Part shown: piece by piece, positions 1-8,926 of the stretch | Position numbering within the stretch: the stretch's first letter is position 1 | How the letters are laid out: each line of letters starts with the position of its first letter | Assembly: GCA_027491255.1 (NCBI GenBank) | Contig: JAIXWM010000155.1 | Location: 1 to 64,000 of the forward strand | Origin: Rubrivivax sp. | GTDB lineage: Bacteria > Pseudomonadota > Gammaproteobacteria > Burkholderiales > Burkholderiaceae_C | Reading direction: 5' to 3' | Length of the DNA stretch: 64,000 nucleotides | The notes under the pieces: model-generated | Told to the model about the DNA's origin: nothing | The model's input: the letters and a program-made list of their open reading frames with translations, nothing else | The model's database searches: none | Program-made: the position numbers and the translations under genes

Positions 1-386
1 AACCAGACGGTAAGTGACGTAGGGCTCGCCAGAGATGCGACTGCGGGTCTGCGTGCGGCGAATGAACATGCACGCGATGTTGCACCAAAAAAGGGGATTT
101 GGATCGGAAAGCGTAGAATATTATGGCACTACATTATGGATCTGCGAGTGGGGTTCAATCCAGACAAGGGCTTACGGCTGGCCAAAGACAGGTACGGGGG
201 AAAAGTTGACAAAGTCGGGCTAGGGTTAACGTGAATGCGCTGGTGAGCGCAGGCACCTACCATTTGGTCTGTCTATAAAAGCTTTGGGCGGACGCAGGTG
301 ATGACCCTTGCCCGCGCAGGCCTGTGTGCCGCCCCCCTGGCGCGCACAGCACCCTGGGGCGCGGTTGCCTGAAGGAGGAGGCTTTG
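1..386. other. Upstream intergenic region, no convincing gene
   Basis: This stretch is somewhat less GC-rich than the genes that follow. It holds a 62-codon open frame (35-223) with no recognisable domain and no clear ribosome binding site, so I do not call it a gene. Possible control elements for the downstream thiolase gene are a perfect TTGACA at 206-211 without a good -10 at normal spacing, a TATAAA at 274-279, and a short inverted repeat ACCA-TT-TGGT at 259-268 just before it. All three are weak. Confidence 0.4.
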
Positions 387-1589
387 ATGAGTTCGACGCT
401 CGTGATCGACGCGGTGCGCACGCCCAGGGGGGCTGCCAAGCCCGGCGGCGCGCTGCATGCGCTCACGCCCGCCGAGTTGCTCGCGCAGGCCCTGCGTGCG
501 CTGCTGGAGCGCAGCGGTGCCGACCCGGACGCCATCGAAGACGCGGTCATCGGCTGCGTCACGCAGACGGGCGAGCAGGGCGGGAATGTCGGCAAGGTCG
601 CGAGCCTGCTGGCCGGGGCAAGCCCGTACATGTCGGCGGTGACGATCAACCGCTATTGCGCGTCCGGGCTGAGCGCCGTCAACTGGGCCGCGCAGCAGGC
701 GCAGAACCAGGACGCGCTGGCCATCGGCGGTGGGGTGGAGATGATGTCGCGCGTGCCGATGTTCGGTGACGCCGCGCCGCACTACAGCGACCGCACGCTG
801 GCCGAGCGCATCGGCTCGATGCCGCCGCCTTGGACGTCCGACCTCGTGGCCACGCAGTATGGGTATACGCGCGCCCGCTGCGACGAGTACGCCGCGCTGT
901 CGCAGGCGCGCGCAGCGCAGGCACGACGCAGCGTCGCCATGCCTTCGATGATGGCCGTTCGCGACGCCCAAGGTACTGTCCTGCTGGCGCAGGACGAGAA
1001 CATCCGCGAGTCGTCGACGGTCGAGAAGCTCGCCACACTCAAGACGGTCTACGAGGACGGTGCCCAGGGCATGGACGCCTGGGCGCTGGCCCGCGAACCC
1101 GGCCTTGGTCGCATCGAGCACGTGCACACCGCGGGCAACGCGCCGTGCATGGCCGACGGCGCGGCTGCGGTGCTGGTGGGCACGGAGGCCGCGGTGCGGC
1201 GCGCGGGTCTGCGGCCGCGCGCCCGCATCCTGGCCAGTGCCGACGCCTGCGTGCCGCTGGCCCAGACGGGCGCCGTGGACGCGACACGCCGCGCGCTGTC
1301 ACGCGCCGGGCTCGGCGTCGACGACATCGAGCTCTGGGAGGTGCGCGATTCCTTCGCCGCCATCACTCTGCACTACATCGACACCCTGGGCGTGCCGCTC
1401 GAGCGCTTCAACGTGAACGGCAGCTCGATCGCGCTCGGGCACCCCATGGGCGCGACCGGCGCCATGCTGGTGAGTTGCCTGCTCGACGAGATGGACCGTC
1501 GCGCGCTGCGCTTCGGCCTGGTGGCCATCGCAGGCGCGCAGGGTGTGGCCACCGCCACCGTGCTCGAGCGGCTGCCGCGCGCGCATTGA
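387..1589 (+). CDS. Thiolase-like protein (acetyl-CoA acetyltransferase family) with altered active site
   Basis: A 400-residue thiolase-superfamily protein, the usual length. The ATG at 387 follows AGGAGGAG at 374-381; an in-frame ATG at 324 is less likely. The nucleophile Cys91 lies in RYCASGLSA, and the GHP histidine (His352) lies in ALGHPMGATG. Two other catalytic elements are changed. The NEAF motif reads RDSF (320-323), and the second catalytic cysteine, expected in a CxG motif near the C-terminus, is Ala380 (LVAIAGAQG). Normal thiolases need this cysteine as acid/base in CoA thiolysis or Claisen condensation, so ordinary thiolase activity is doubtful. It could be a non-decarboxylating acyltransferase or carrier-like protein. 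It heads a plus-strand cluster with an oxygenase, a hydrolase and a CoA ligase. Confidence 0.85.
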   Translation: MSSTLVIDAVRTPRGAAKPGGALHALTPAELLAQALRALLERSGADPDAIEDAVIGCVTQTGEQGGNVGKVASLLAGASPYMSAVTINRYCASGLSAVNWAAQQAQNQDALAIGGGVEMMSRVPMFGDAAPHYSDRTLAERIGSMPPPWTSDLVATQYGYTRARCDEYAALSQARAAQARRSVAMPSMMAVRDAQGTVLLAQDENIRESSTVEKLATLKTVYEDGAQGMDAWALAREPGLGRIEHVHTAGNAPCMADGAAAVLVGTEAAVRRAGLRPRARILASADACVPLAQTGAVDATRRALSRAGLGVDDIELWEVRDSFAAITLHYIDTLGVPLERFNVNGSSIALGHPMGATGAMLVSCLLDEMDRRALRFGLVAIAGAQGVATATVLERLPRAH

Positions 1590-1661
1590 CACCCACCGAC
1601 GAGTTCACGCATTACCCGACCCTGCGCCTAAGCGCCCCAACGACCACCCCGGAGCCCGTTC

Positions 1662-3143
1662 ATGCTCGACATCCACAGCCGCGTCCAGCTCAGTTGCCTG
1701 CCTTCGGACAACCCCTATCTGAACGGCGCCTGGGAGCCCACCGACACCGAGTGGACGGCCTCGACGCCCGACCTGCAGGTCATCGGCGAGGTGCCCAAGG
1801 ACCTTGCAGGCGTGTACCTGCGCAATGGCCACAACCAGGTCCATGCGCCGATCGGGAAGTACCACCCCTTCGACGGCGACGGCATGGTGCACGCCACGCG
1901 ATTCGAGAACGGCCAGGTCGAGTACCGCAACCGCTTCGTGCGCACCACCGGCTTCTACGCCGAGCAGGCGGCGGGGCGCTCCTTGTGGCCGGGCATCATC
2001 GAGCCTCGCCGCGCCAGCCTGCGCGGCTGGGGCTCGATCGGCGCGATGAAGGACAACGCCGGGACCGACGTTGTCGTGCATGCCGGCCGGGCCATCGTCG
2101 CGATGAGTCAGTGCAGCGAGCCCTACCGCATGGACCCGTTCACGCTGGAGACCTTCGGGCCTGACACGAACTGGGCACGCCGGCTCGGCGAGCGTGGCAT
2201 CTGCTCGCATTTCCAGATCGACGAGCACACCGGTGAGTTGATGTTCTTCAATTACGGCGAGCACCCGCCGTACATGAACTACGGCGTCGTCAGTGCCGAC
2301 AACCAACTGGTTCATTACGAGCCGATAGACCTGCCCGGCGCGCGCTGGCCGCACGACCTGGGCATGACCGAACACTACTGCATCCTGCACGACCTGCCGA
2401 TGTTCTTCGACCAGGAGGGCCTGGCGCGTGGCCAGCACCGGCTGAAGTTCCACCGCGACGTGCCGGCGCGCTTCGGCATCATCCCGCGCCGGGGCACCAG
2501 CCGCGACGTGCGCTGGTTCGAGGGACAGCCCTGCTACATCCTGCACCTGGCCAACAGCTACGAGCAGGGTGACGAGGTCGTGATGGTGGGTTGCATCCAG
2601 ACCAACCCGGTGCCCGACCTGACGGGCCTTCCCAAGGAAGGCTATGCGCGGATGATGAAGCTGCTCGACACGCACGAGCAGCAGACGCGCATGCACCGCT
2701 GGCGTTTCAATCTGAAGACCGGCCAGACCCTGGAAGAAGACCTGGACGACGAGGTCACCGAATTCCCGATGATCAGCGGGCGCCACAAGGGCCGGCCCAA
2801 CCGCTACGTCTACAACGCCTACATGGTGCCCGGCTTCTGGCACCTGGACGGCTTGAAGAAATACGACCTGCACACCGGCCGCACGCAGAGTTGGCGCGCG
2901 CCCGAAGGGGTCTACGTCAGCGAGACGCCATTCGCGCCGCGCCAGGGTGCCGTCGACGAGGACGACGGCTACCTCGTCACCTATGCCGTCGACACGCGCC
3001 AGCGCCGGGCCGAGTGCCTGGTGTTCGACGCCCGGGACATCACCCCCGGACCGGTGTGTCGCGTGGTGCTGCCGGGCTACATCCCGCTGGGTGCTCACGC
3101 CTACTGGGCGCCGATGCAGGACTTGCGCAAGGCAGGGGTGTGA
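1662..3143 (+). CDS. Carotenoid/stilbene-cleaving oxygenase family protein
   Basis: A 493-residue member of the RPE65/carotenoid cleavage dioxygenase family, which uses a non-heme Fe(II) held by four histidines to split C=C bonds in carotenoids, apocarotenoids or lignin-derived stilbenes. Candidate iron ligands are His183 (CSHFQID), His231 (PHDLGMTEHY), His295 (YILHLANSYE) and His479 (GAHAYWAP), in the expected order, one per propeller region. The N-terminus also has the family pattern (YLRNGHN, HPFDGDGMVH). No signal peptide is seen, so it is probably cytoplasmic. Its stop codon overlaps the start of the next hydrolase gene, indicating translational coupling. Bacterial relatives include lignostilbene dioxygenases; the substrate here cannot be told from sequence. 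Confidence 0.9.
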   Translation: MLDIHSRVQLSCLPSDNPYLNGAWEPTDTEWTASTPDLQVIGEVPKDLAGVYLRNGHNQVHAPIGKYHPFDGDGMVHATRFENGQVEYRNRFVRTTGFYAEQAAGRSLWPGIIEPRRASLRGWGSIGAMKDNAGTDVVVHAGRAIVAMSQCSEPYRMDPFTLETFGPDTNWARRLGERGICSHFQIDEHTGELMFFNYGEHPPYMNYGVVSADNQLVHYEPIDLPGARWPHDLGMTEHYCILHDLPMFFDQEGLARGQHRLKFHRDVPARFGIIPRRGTSRDVRWFEGQPCYILHLANSYEQGDEVVMVGCIQTNPVPDLTGLPKEGYARMMKLLDTHEQQTRMHRWRFNLKTGQTLEEDLDDEVTEFPMISGRHKGRPNRYVYNAYMVPGFWHLDGLKKYDLHTGRTQSWRAPEGVYVSETPFAPRQGAVDEDDGYLVTYAVDTRQRRAECLVFDARDITPGPVCRVVLPGYIPLGAHAYWAPMQDLRKAGV

Positions 3144-3955
3144 TGACCGACGTCGACATCCCGCTGCCCGACCACGCCGTCACCCACGCGCATGGGCGCT
3201 TCAACGGCACGACAGTCTTCCTGCTGCACGGCGCCTTCGGCGCGAAGGAATACTGGCGCGCCCAGGTGCATGCGCTGGTGCAGGCCGGCTGCCGGGTCGT
3301 CGCCTGGGATGCCCCGGGCTACGGTCTGTCACCGTTGCCATCGGGTTTCGGCATTGACCTGTGCGCGCGTGCACTGGCGCGCCTGCTGGACAAGGAGGGC
3401 GGTGAGCGCAATGTCGTGCTCGGTCACAGCATGGGAGGCTTCATCGCGCAGCGGGCCTGGGTCCACGCGCGGTCGCGCATCCACGGCTACATGCTGTCGG
3501 CCACCAGCGCCGCCTTCGGCAAGCCCGACGGTGACTTCCAGCGCGAGTTCGTGCGCCAGCGCGTGGCGCCGCTGGACGCCGGCCGCACGCTGCCCGAGCA
3601 CGCTCCCGGCATGCTGCGGCGCATGATGGCCGAAGGCGCGAGCGGGCCGGCGGTGGACCTGCTGATTTCCACCGTCAGCCTGATGCGCGAAGAGACCTTC
3701 CGTGCCGCCGTCGCAGCCATCGCCACCTACGAAGGTCGCGACATCCTGTCCACGCTGGACGTGCCCGTGCTTTGCATTGCCGGGGCCTTGGACGCCACGG
3801 CGCCGGCAGCAGTCATGGAGAAGATGGCGGCCAAGATCGCCGGCGCCGAGTTCGTCGCGCTCGAGGGGCTGGGGCACTTCGGGTGGGCAGAGGCGCCCGG
3901 GCGCTTCAACGCCGAACTGCTGGGCTTCCTGGGCCGGCGCGGCTTCCTGGCTTGA
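3143..3955 (+). CDS. Alpha/beta hydrolase
   Basis: A 270-residue alpha/beta-hydrolase-fold protein. The ATG at 3143 overlaps the oxygenase stop codon (TGATG); the same frame is open upstream to 2591, but that part is a shadow of the oxygenase gene. Features in order are the oxyanion-hole segment LLHGAFG, the nucleophile elbow GHSMGG with catalytic Ser, an acid in GALDATAP, and the catalytic His in GLGHFGWAEAP. It resembles esterases and C-C bond hydrolases of the meta-cleavage type. Position between a cleavage oxygenase and a CoA ligase suggests it hydrolyses an ester, lactone or diketone produced upstream; this is inference. Confidence 0.88.
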   Translation: MTDVDIPLPDHAVTHAHGRFNGTTVFLLHGAFGAKEYWRAQVHALVQAGCRVVAWDAPGYGLSPLPSGFGIDLCARALARLLDKEGGERNVVLGHSMGGFIAQRAWVHARSRIHGYMLSATSAAFGKPDGDFQREFVRQRVAPLDAGRTLPEHAPGMLRRMMAEGASGPAVDLLISTVSLMREETFRAAVAAIATYEGRDILSTLDVPVLCIAGALDATAPAAVMEKMAAKIAGAEFVALEGLGHFGWAEAPGRFNAELLGFLGRRGFLA

Positions 3956-3965
3956 GCGACGCGCC

Positions 3966-5735
3966 ATGCGGGTCCACGACGATCAACGCGCGCGCGAGTA
4001 CCGAGCCCGGGGCTGGTGGGGCGATACACGCCTGCATGACCTGCTCGAACGCAACGCGCGCAGGACGCCGCAGCGCGAGGCCCTGGTCGATCCGCCCAAT
4101 CTGGCGCAGGCCACGGGCGATGCGCCGCTGCGGCTGAACTGGGGCGAGGTCGCCGAGCGCGTTCAGCGCCTGGCCGCCACCCTGCTGGCGCTGGGCCTGC
4201 GCAAGGACGACGTGGTGGTCGTGCAGATGGCCAACACGCACGAGCTGCTTTGCGTCTACCTGGCATGCGCGCGGCTGGGCGTGGTCGCGAGCCCGATCGT
4301 CGCGCAGGGGCGCGAGCACGAGCTCGGCCACGCCATCGACCGCACCGGGGCCGTGGCGCTGATCGTCACCGCGCGCATCGGCGTACACGACCACGCGGCG
4401 ATGGCCGCTGCGCTGGCGGCCCGACACGCCAGCGTGCGGGCGGTGCTGGCCTTCGGGCCAGGCGGCCTGCCGGCGGGGGTGGTGGATGTACGCGCCGAAA
4501 TGGGCGCATCGCCCACGATCGCGCAGGCGCGTGCGCAGGCCCTGGCGCGGTACGAGACCGAGGCTGCCGTGGACGCGGACGACGCCGTGACCATCCTCTG
4601 GACCTCCGGCAGCGAAGGCCGAGCCAAGGGCGTGGCGCGCACGCACAACGACTGGCTGCTCTACGGCCCGCAGATCGGCGCGGCCTATGGTGTGGGTGAC
4701 GGCGTGCGTCTGCTCAACGGCCGCCCATTGACGACGCACGGTGCCTTCGTCGGCAGCATCACGCCTTGGCTGGTCCACGCCGGCACGCTCGTCAACCACC
4801 AACCCTTCGCGCTGCCGCTTTTCCTGGAGCAGCTGAAGAGCGAGCGCATCGACTTCACCGCACTGGCCCCAGCCATCCTCGTGAGCCTGCTCTCGCAGCC
4901 CGAACTGCTCGAGGGCGTGGACTTCTCCCGCCTGCGCCATGTCGGTTCGGGCTCGGCGCCGTTGACCGAGACCGTCGTGCGGGGTTTTCGCGAGCGCTTC
5001 GGGGTGGAGGTGATCAATTTCTTCGGCTCCACCGAGGGCGCCTCGCTCGTGAGCGCGCCTCAGGACATGCCCGACCCCGCACTGCGCGCCTTGTACTTCC
5101 CGCGCTTCGGCATTCCAGCCTTCGAGTGGCGGCACCCGGCGCACCGGTTGGTGCAGACGCGGTTGGTCGATCTGAGCAGCGGCGAGGAGATCACGACACC
5201 GGGCCGGGTGGGGGAGCTGCATTACCGCGGACCGATGGTGATGAGCGGATACCACGGCGAACCCGAGCTCAGCGCGCGGGCCCTGGACGCGCAGGGCTGG
5301 TACCGCAGCGGCGATCTGTTCGAGATCAGTGGCGAGCAGGCCCAGTACTACCGATTTGCAGGTCGCGCCAAGGACATCATCGTGCGTGGCGGCTTCAACA
5401 TCTCGGCCGAGGAGGTGGAGAACCTTGTGGCCGGCCACCCCGCGGTGGCTGATGTCGCCGTGGTGGGCTACCCCGACGAGCGCCTGGGCGAGAGGGTGTG
5501 CGCATGCGTGGTGCTGAGACCGGACGCCACGCTGGACCTGCCGACCCTGGGCGCCTGGCTGCGCGACGAGCGTCACGTCGCGGCGATGAAGCGCCCCGAG
5601 CGTCTGATGCTGCTGCCGGCGCTGCCGCGCAATCCGAACAACAAGGTCTTGAAGTCGCGTCTGCGTGTGCTGGCAGCCGACGCGCAAGAGCCCTTGACTG
5701 TCCTGCCGATCCCCACTGAAAGGAGTACCCCGTGA
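3966..5735 (+). CDS. AMP-dependent acyl/aryl-CoA ligase
   Basis: A 589-residue adenylate-forming enzyme (ANL superfamily) that activates a carboxylic acid with ATP and then CoA. The P-loop motif TSGSEGRAKGV sits near residue 210, an FFGSTEG motif (A5) near 350, YRSGD (A7/A8 region) near 440, the hinge segment GGFNISAEEVE after it, and the catalytic lysine in NPNNKVLK (about Lys560). The ATG at 3966 is 11 bp after the hydrolase stop. The frame is open upstream through the hydrolase gene but that is not coding. Its stop overlaps the next gene's GTG start by 4 bp. Substrate specificity is unknown; context suggests an acid produced by the preceding oxygenase and hydrolase. Confidence 0.9.
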   Translation: MRVHDDQRAREYRARGWWGDTRLHDLLERNARRTPQREALVDPPNLAQATGDAPLRLNWGEVAERVQRLAATLLALGLRKDDVVVVQMANTHELLCVYLACARLGVVASPIVAQGREHELGHAIDRTGAVALIVTARIGVHDHAAMAAALAARHASVRAVLAFGPGGLPAGVVDVRAEMGASPTIAQARAQALARYETEAAVDADDAVTILWTSGSEGRAKGVARTHNDWLLYGPQIGAAYGVGDGVRLLNGRPLTTHGAFVGSITPWLVHAGTLVNHQPFALPLFLEQLKSERIDFTALAPAILVSLLSQPELLEGVDFSRLRHVGSGSAPLTETVVRGFRERFGVEVINFFGSTEGASLVSAPQDMPDPALRALYFPRFGIPAFEWRHPAHRLVQTRLVDLSSGEEITTPGRVGELHYRGPMVMSGYHGEPELSARALDAQGWYRSGDLFEISGEQAQYYRFAGRAKDIIVRGGFNISAEEVENLVAGHPAVADVAVVGYPDERLGERVCACVVLRPDATLDLPTLGAWLRDERHVAAMKRPERLMLLPALPRNPNNKVLKSRLRVLAADAQEPLTVLPIPTERSTP

Positions 5736-6703
5736 AGACCTTTGGCCCCATGAAGTCCTGGTTCGCACTGGGCGTCGCGCTGTTGGTTGGCGCCGGCGTG
5801 CACGCACAGGGCAGCTACCCCGACAAGCCGATCACCCTGATCGTGCCTTTCCCGCCCGGCATCGTCGATGCCAATGCGCGGGTGATCGCCACCAAGGCTG
5901 GGGCCATCCTCGGCCAGCCCTTCGTCGTCAGGAATGTCGCCGGCGCGGGCCAGCGCATCGGCAACGACCAGCTCGCCAAGGCTCCCAAGGACGGCTACAC
6001 GATCGGCGTCGTGACGAACGCCGGCGTCGTCTCCGGGCCGGCACTCGCGGCCAGGATGCCCTATGACGCCGTCCGTGACTTCAGCTACCTGGCGCTCGGA
6101 TTCGAGTCGCACTACCTGATCAATACCCAGCCGGCCTCAGGCATCAGGACGCTGCCACAACTCGTGGAGCGGGCCCGCGCCGCGCCGGACCAGCTGCGCT
6201 TCGGTTCCACCGGTGTGGGCACCGGCTTCCATGTCGCCACAGAGCAGTTCCTGCGCGCGGCCCAGATCAAGCTGCAGCACATTCCCTACAAGGGTGAAAG
6301 CCCGCTGCTGGTGGATCTGGTGGGTGGCCAGGTCGAGATGGGCTTCTCTTCGCTGGCCAGCCGTTCGATGGCCGATCAGGGCAAGCTGGTGATGCTGGCC
6401 TATACCGGCGACAGCCGATCGCCGTTGCTGCCGCAGGTTCCGACGGTCAAGGAACTCGGCATCCCGCACGTCAGTTCCGGCTGGCTGGGCTTTGCCGCGC
6501 CCGCGGGGATTCCGCAGGCGATACGCGACAGGCTGATCTCGGCGCTGGTCGCAGCCAGCCGCGACCCGGAGGTCGTCGAGCACTTCACGAAGAGCGGCAT
6601 CGAGCCGCGCTCGCTGGCAGGTGATGCCTTCGCCGCGCGGGTGAAGCGCGAAATCGACGAACTGCGCGAGCTCAACAAGGAACTGAAGCTGACGCTGGAG
6701 TGA
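5732..6703 (+). CDS. Bug/TctC-family periplasmic solute-binding receptor
   Basis: A 323-residue member of the tripartite tricarboxylate transporter receptor (Bug) family, which is greatly expanded in Burkholderiales and binds carboxylates or other small acids in the periplasm. The GTG start at 5732 forms a GTGA overlap with the ligase stop and has AAAGGAG at 5719-5725. An N-terminal signal peptide runs to about residue 26 (VHAQ region), followed by the family hallmark YPDKPITLIVPFPPG. No TctA/TctB membrane partners are in the window, as is common for orphan Bug receptors. It may deliver the substrate of the upstream cluster or act in sensing. Confidence 0.93.
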   Translation: MKTFGPMKSWFALGVALLVGAGVHAQGSYPDKPITLIVPFPPGIVDANARVIATKAGAILGQPFVVRNVAGAGQRIGNDQLAKAPKDGYTIGVVTNAGVVSGPALAARMPYDAVRDFSYLALGFESHYLINTQPASGIRTLPQLVERARAAPDQLRFGSTGVGTGFHVATEQFLRAAQIKLQHIPYKGESPLLVDLVGGQVEMGFSSLASRSMADQGKLVMLAYTGDSRSPLLPQVPTVKELGIPHVSSGWLGFAAPAGIPQAIRDRLISALVAASRDPEVVEHFTKSGIEPRSLAGDAFAARVKREIDELRELNKELKLTLE

Positions 6704-6863
6704 ATACGCGTCCCTCCGTGGCCGGCGAGATCGTCGAAGACCAACTCAGCCGCAGGGTCGGGCGTGTGCCCGCGACGTTTTCTCGCCGGCAGCGGCGCGG
6801 ACCGGTCGCTTCCTGCCCCACCGTCACGTAAGCCGTCTCCATCGACGCCAAAGGAGTCCCGAC

Positions 6864-7871
6864 TTGAGCGCTTCCCTCGATCTGCTGCCTGCGGGGCCGC
6901 TGGCGACCGGGCTGCTGGCCGCCTGGGCCCTGCTGGCGCTGTGGTGGTTGCTGGCGCTGGAACGTCGTCGGGCGCCCGATGCGAGCCGTTGGCCAGGCCA
7001 CCTCTATCCGTTCTTGCCGCTGGTGGCCGTTGGTCTCTGGTCGCTGTCGGCCGCCTGGCCGCCGGCGCTGCAACGCTTCGTCTGCGTCGCGTTGCTGATG
7101 GCCCTGTGGATGTGGGGGCTGCTGACCGCGGTGTGGCTGCTGGGTACGGTGCTGCGCAACCACAGCCTGATGGACATCGCCTACCCGCTGGCGCCCTGGG
7201 CGGCGTTGGTGGCGGCCTGGCTGGCGCTCGGCGCCGACCGTTCGGCGCACATGCTGTTGCTGCTGGGGTGCGCGACGGTGTGGTCCTGGCGGCTGTCCGG
7301 CTACCTCGCCATGCGCTACCTGCCTCACGGCGAGGAGGCGCGCTACGCCAAGTGGCGCCAGCGTGGCGGCGACAGCTGGCGGTGGTGGTCGTATTTCCAG
7401 ATCTACACGACGCAGGGCGTGATCGTCTGGATCTGGACCTGGCCGATGGCGCTGGCGCTGGGTGCCTCGGGACCGCTGTCGGTCTGGGCCTGGCTGGGCC
7501 TGGCAGCCTGCGCGGTGGGCTTTGTCTTCGAGGCCGGCGGCGACCTGCAGATGCACCGCTTCCGCACCAACCCGGCGATGAAGGGGCGCGTGATGGACCA
7601 GGGGCTGTGGGCCTGGTGCCGGCACCCCAACTATTTCGGCGAAGCCATGACCTGGCTGGGCTTCGGCCTGTTCGCGCTGGCTGCGCCCTGGGGCTGGCTG
7701 GGCCTTCCGTCGGTCCTGATGGTCTTCTGGTTCATGAACCGGGGCTCGGCCTTGAGCATGACCGAGCGCTACATGGTGAAGACCAAGCCGGGCTATGCCG
7801 ACTACATGGCGCGCACGCCCGCATTCTTTCCCCGGCCTCCCGCTTCGCGGCGGGCACCGCCGAAGGCTTGA
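6864..7871 (+). CDS. DUF1295 / steroid 5-alpha-reductase-like membrane protein
   Basis: A 335-residue integral membrane protein with about eight hydrophobic segments. The TTG start at 6864 is preceded by AAAGGAG at 6850-6856. The C-terminal signature WAWCRHPNYFGEA is typical of DUF1295, related to isoprenylcysteine methyltransferases and 3-oxo-5-alpha-steroid 4-dehydrogenases. A late motif, ERYMVKTKPGYADYM, is also family-like. Function of bacterial members is mostly undetermined. It is 160 bp from the Bug gene and on the same strand, so it may be an independent unit. The C-terminal tail is Pro/Arg-rich. Confidence 0.85.
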   Translation: MSASLDLLPAGPLATGLLAAWALLALWWLLALERRRAPDASRWPGHLYPFLPLVAVGLWSLSAAWPPALQRFVCVALLMALWMWGLLTAVWLLGTVLRNHSLMDIAYPLAPWAALVAAWLALGADRSAHMLLLLGCATVWSWRLSGYLAMRYLPHGEEARYAKWRQRGGDSWRWWSYFQIYTTQGVIVWIWTWPMALALGASGPLSVWAWLGLAACAVGFVFEAGGDLQMHRFRTNPAMKGRVMDQGLWAWCRHPNYFGEAMTWLGFGLFALAAPWGWLGLPSVLMVFWFMNRGSALSMTERYMVKTKPGYADYMARTPAFFPRPPASRRAPPKA

Positions 7872-7920
7872 GGCGGGTCACGTATGGACCGCTTTCACGA
7901 GGTGTCTAGCACTGGTCTGG

Positions 7921-7938
7921 GCCCCTCGTTCTTGGGGC
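7921..7938 (+). terminator. Candidate hairpin between DUF1295 gene and livH
   Basis: GCCCC (7921-7925) pairs with GGGGC (7934-7938) around an 8-nt T-rich loop, followed by TTCCCTT. The stem is only 5 bp (7 with G-U pairs) and the T-tract is poor, so this is at best a weak terminator separating the two transcription units. Confidence 0.35.
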
Positions 7939-8027
7939 TTCCCTTGATACGAATCCGGGCCGAACTCCACTATCGTCTTTGCTGTCGGCACATTTCGGCG
8001 CGCAGCGCTGCGGCCGCGGCTTGAACC

Positions 8028-8912
8028 ATGTCCCCGGACCTCGTCTCCTTCCTGCAGCTGACGCTCAACGGCCTGGCCACTGGCGCGATCTACGCGCTGG
8101 TTGCGCTCGGCCTGGTGATCACCTACAAGGCCACCGAGGTGCTGAATTTCGCCCACGGCGACGTGCTGATGGCCTCGTCGTTCGTAGGGTGGGGGTTGAT
8201 CGTCGGCTGGGGCTGGTCCTTCTGGGCCGCGGCGCTGGCCACCGTGGCGCTCGCGGCGGCGCTGTGCTGGATCATCGACGCGCGCATCATGCGCGTGATC
8301 GTCGGTCAGCCGCAGTTCGCGGGCGTGATGCTGACCATCGCGATCGCTTTCATGTTGCGCGGCCTGGTCAGCATGTTCTTCGGCCCCGAGTCGCGTTCCT
8401 ACCCGACGCCGTGGACCGGGCAGTCCACGCACCTGGGTCCGGTGGTCGTCAGCGACCTGAGCCTGGTCATCATCGGCATGGCCCTGCTGCTCACGGCCGG
8501 CCTGTTCTACTTTCTGCGCCGCACTGCGCTGGGAGTGTCGATCCAGGCGGCTTCGCAAAACCAGCTCGCGGCCTACCTCAGCGGCATCCGCGTCAAGTGG
8601 GTCACCTCGCTGGTGTGGGCCATCGCCGGTGCGGTATCGGGCATCTGCGGGCTGCTGCTGGCGCCGATCGCGCTGGTGGACATCTCGTTGTGGATCGTCG
8701 TGCTGAAGGCGCTGGCCGCGCTGGTGCTGGGCGGCTTCGGCAGCATTCCCGGCGCCGTCGTCGGCGGTCTGCTGCTGGGCCTGATCGAGCAGTTCGCCGG
8801 GGTCTATCTGCCCGACGGCTTCAAGGACGTGATGGCCTACCTGGTGCTGATCGCGATGCTGGTGTTCTGGCCGCGCGGCTTGCTGGGCGAAGCGCACGGG
8901 CGGCGGGTCTGA
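8028..8912 (+). CDS. livH: Branched-chain-amino-acid-type ABC transporter permease LivH
   Basis: A 294-residue inner-membrane permease of the LivH family with about eight transmembrane helices. Motifs include LNGLATGAIYALVALGL at the N-terminus, EVLNFAHGD (the conserved FAHGD-type box) and LGGFGSIPGAVVGG near the C-terminus. It starts the livHMGF-ligase-receptor-SDR cluster. Systems of this family located beside CoA ligases in betaproteobacteria often import aromatic or fatty acids rather than amino acids, so the liv name describes family and not substrate. Confidence 0.93.
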   Translation: MSPDLVSFLQLTLNGLATGAIYALVALGLVITYKATEVLNFAHGDVLMASSFVGWGLIVGWGWSFWAAALATVALAAALCWIIDARIMRVIVGQPQFAGVMLTIAIAFMLRGLVSMFFGPESRSYPTPWTGQSTHLGPVVVSDLSLVIIGMALLLTAGLFYFLRRTALGVSIQAASQNQLAAYLSGIRVKWVTSLVWAIAGAVSGICGLLLAPIALVDISLWIVVLKALAALVLGGFGSIPGAVVGGLLLGLIEQFAGVYLPDGFKDVMAYLVLIAMLVFWPRGLLGEAHGRRV

Positions 8913-8926
8913 GGGGCAGGGCGGGC

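Noticed and set aside
35..223. Small 62-codon plus-strand ORF at the window start
   Set aside because: No domain, no convincing ribosome binding site, and codon use unlike the neighbouring genes; treated as intergenic.
1605..3098. Long antisense ORF (497 codons) opposite the carotenoid-oxygenase-type gene
   Set aside because: His/Arg/Ala/Val-rich with no motif; a mirror of high-GC coding sequence on the other strand.
3906..5807. Antisense ORF of 633 codons opposite the CoA ligase
   Set aside because: The ligase has clear motifs in frame on the plus strand; the antisense frame has no domain and arises from GC bias.
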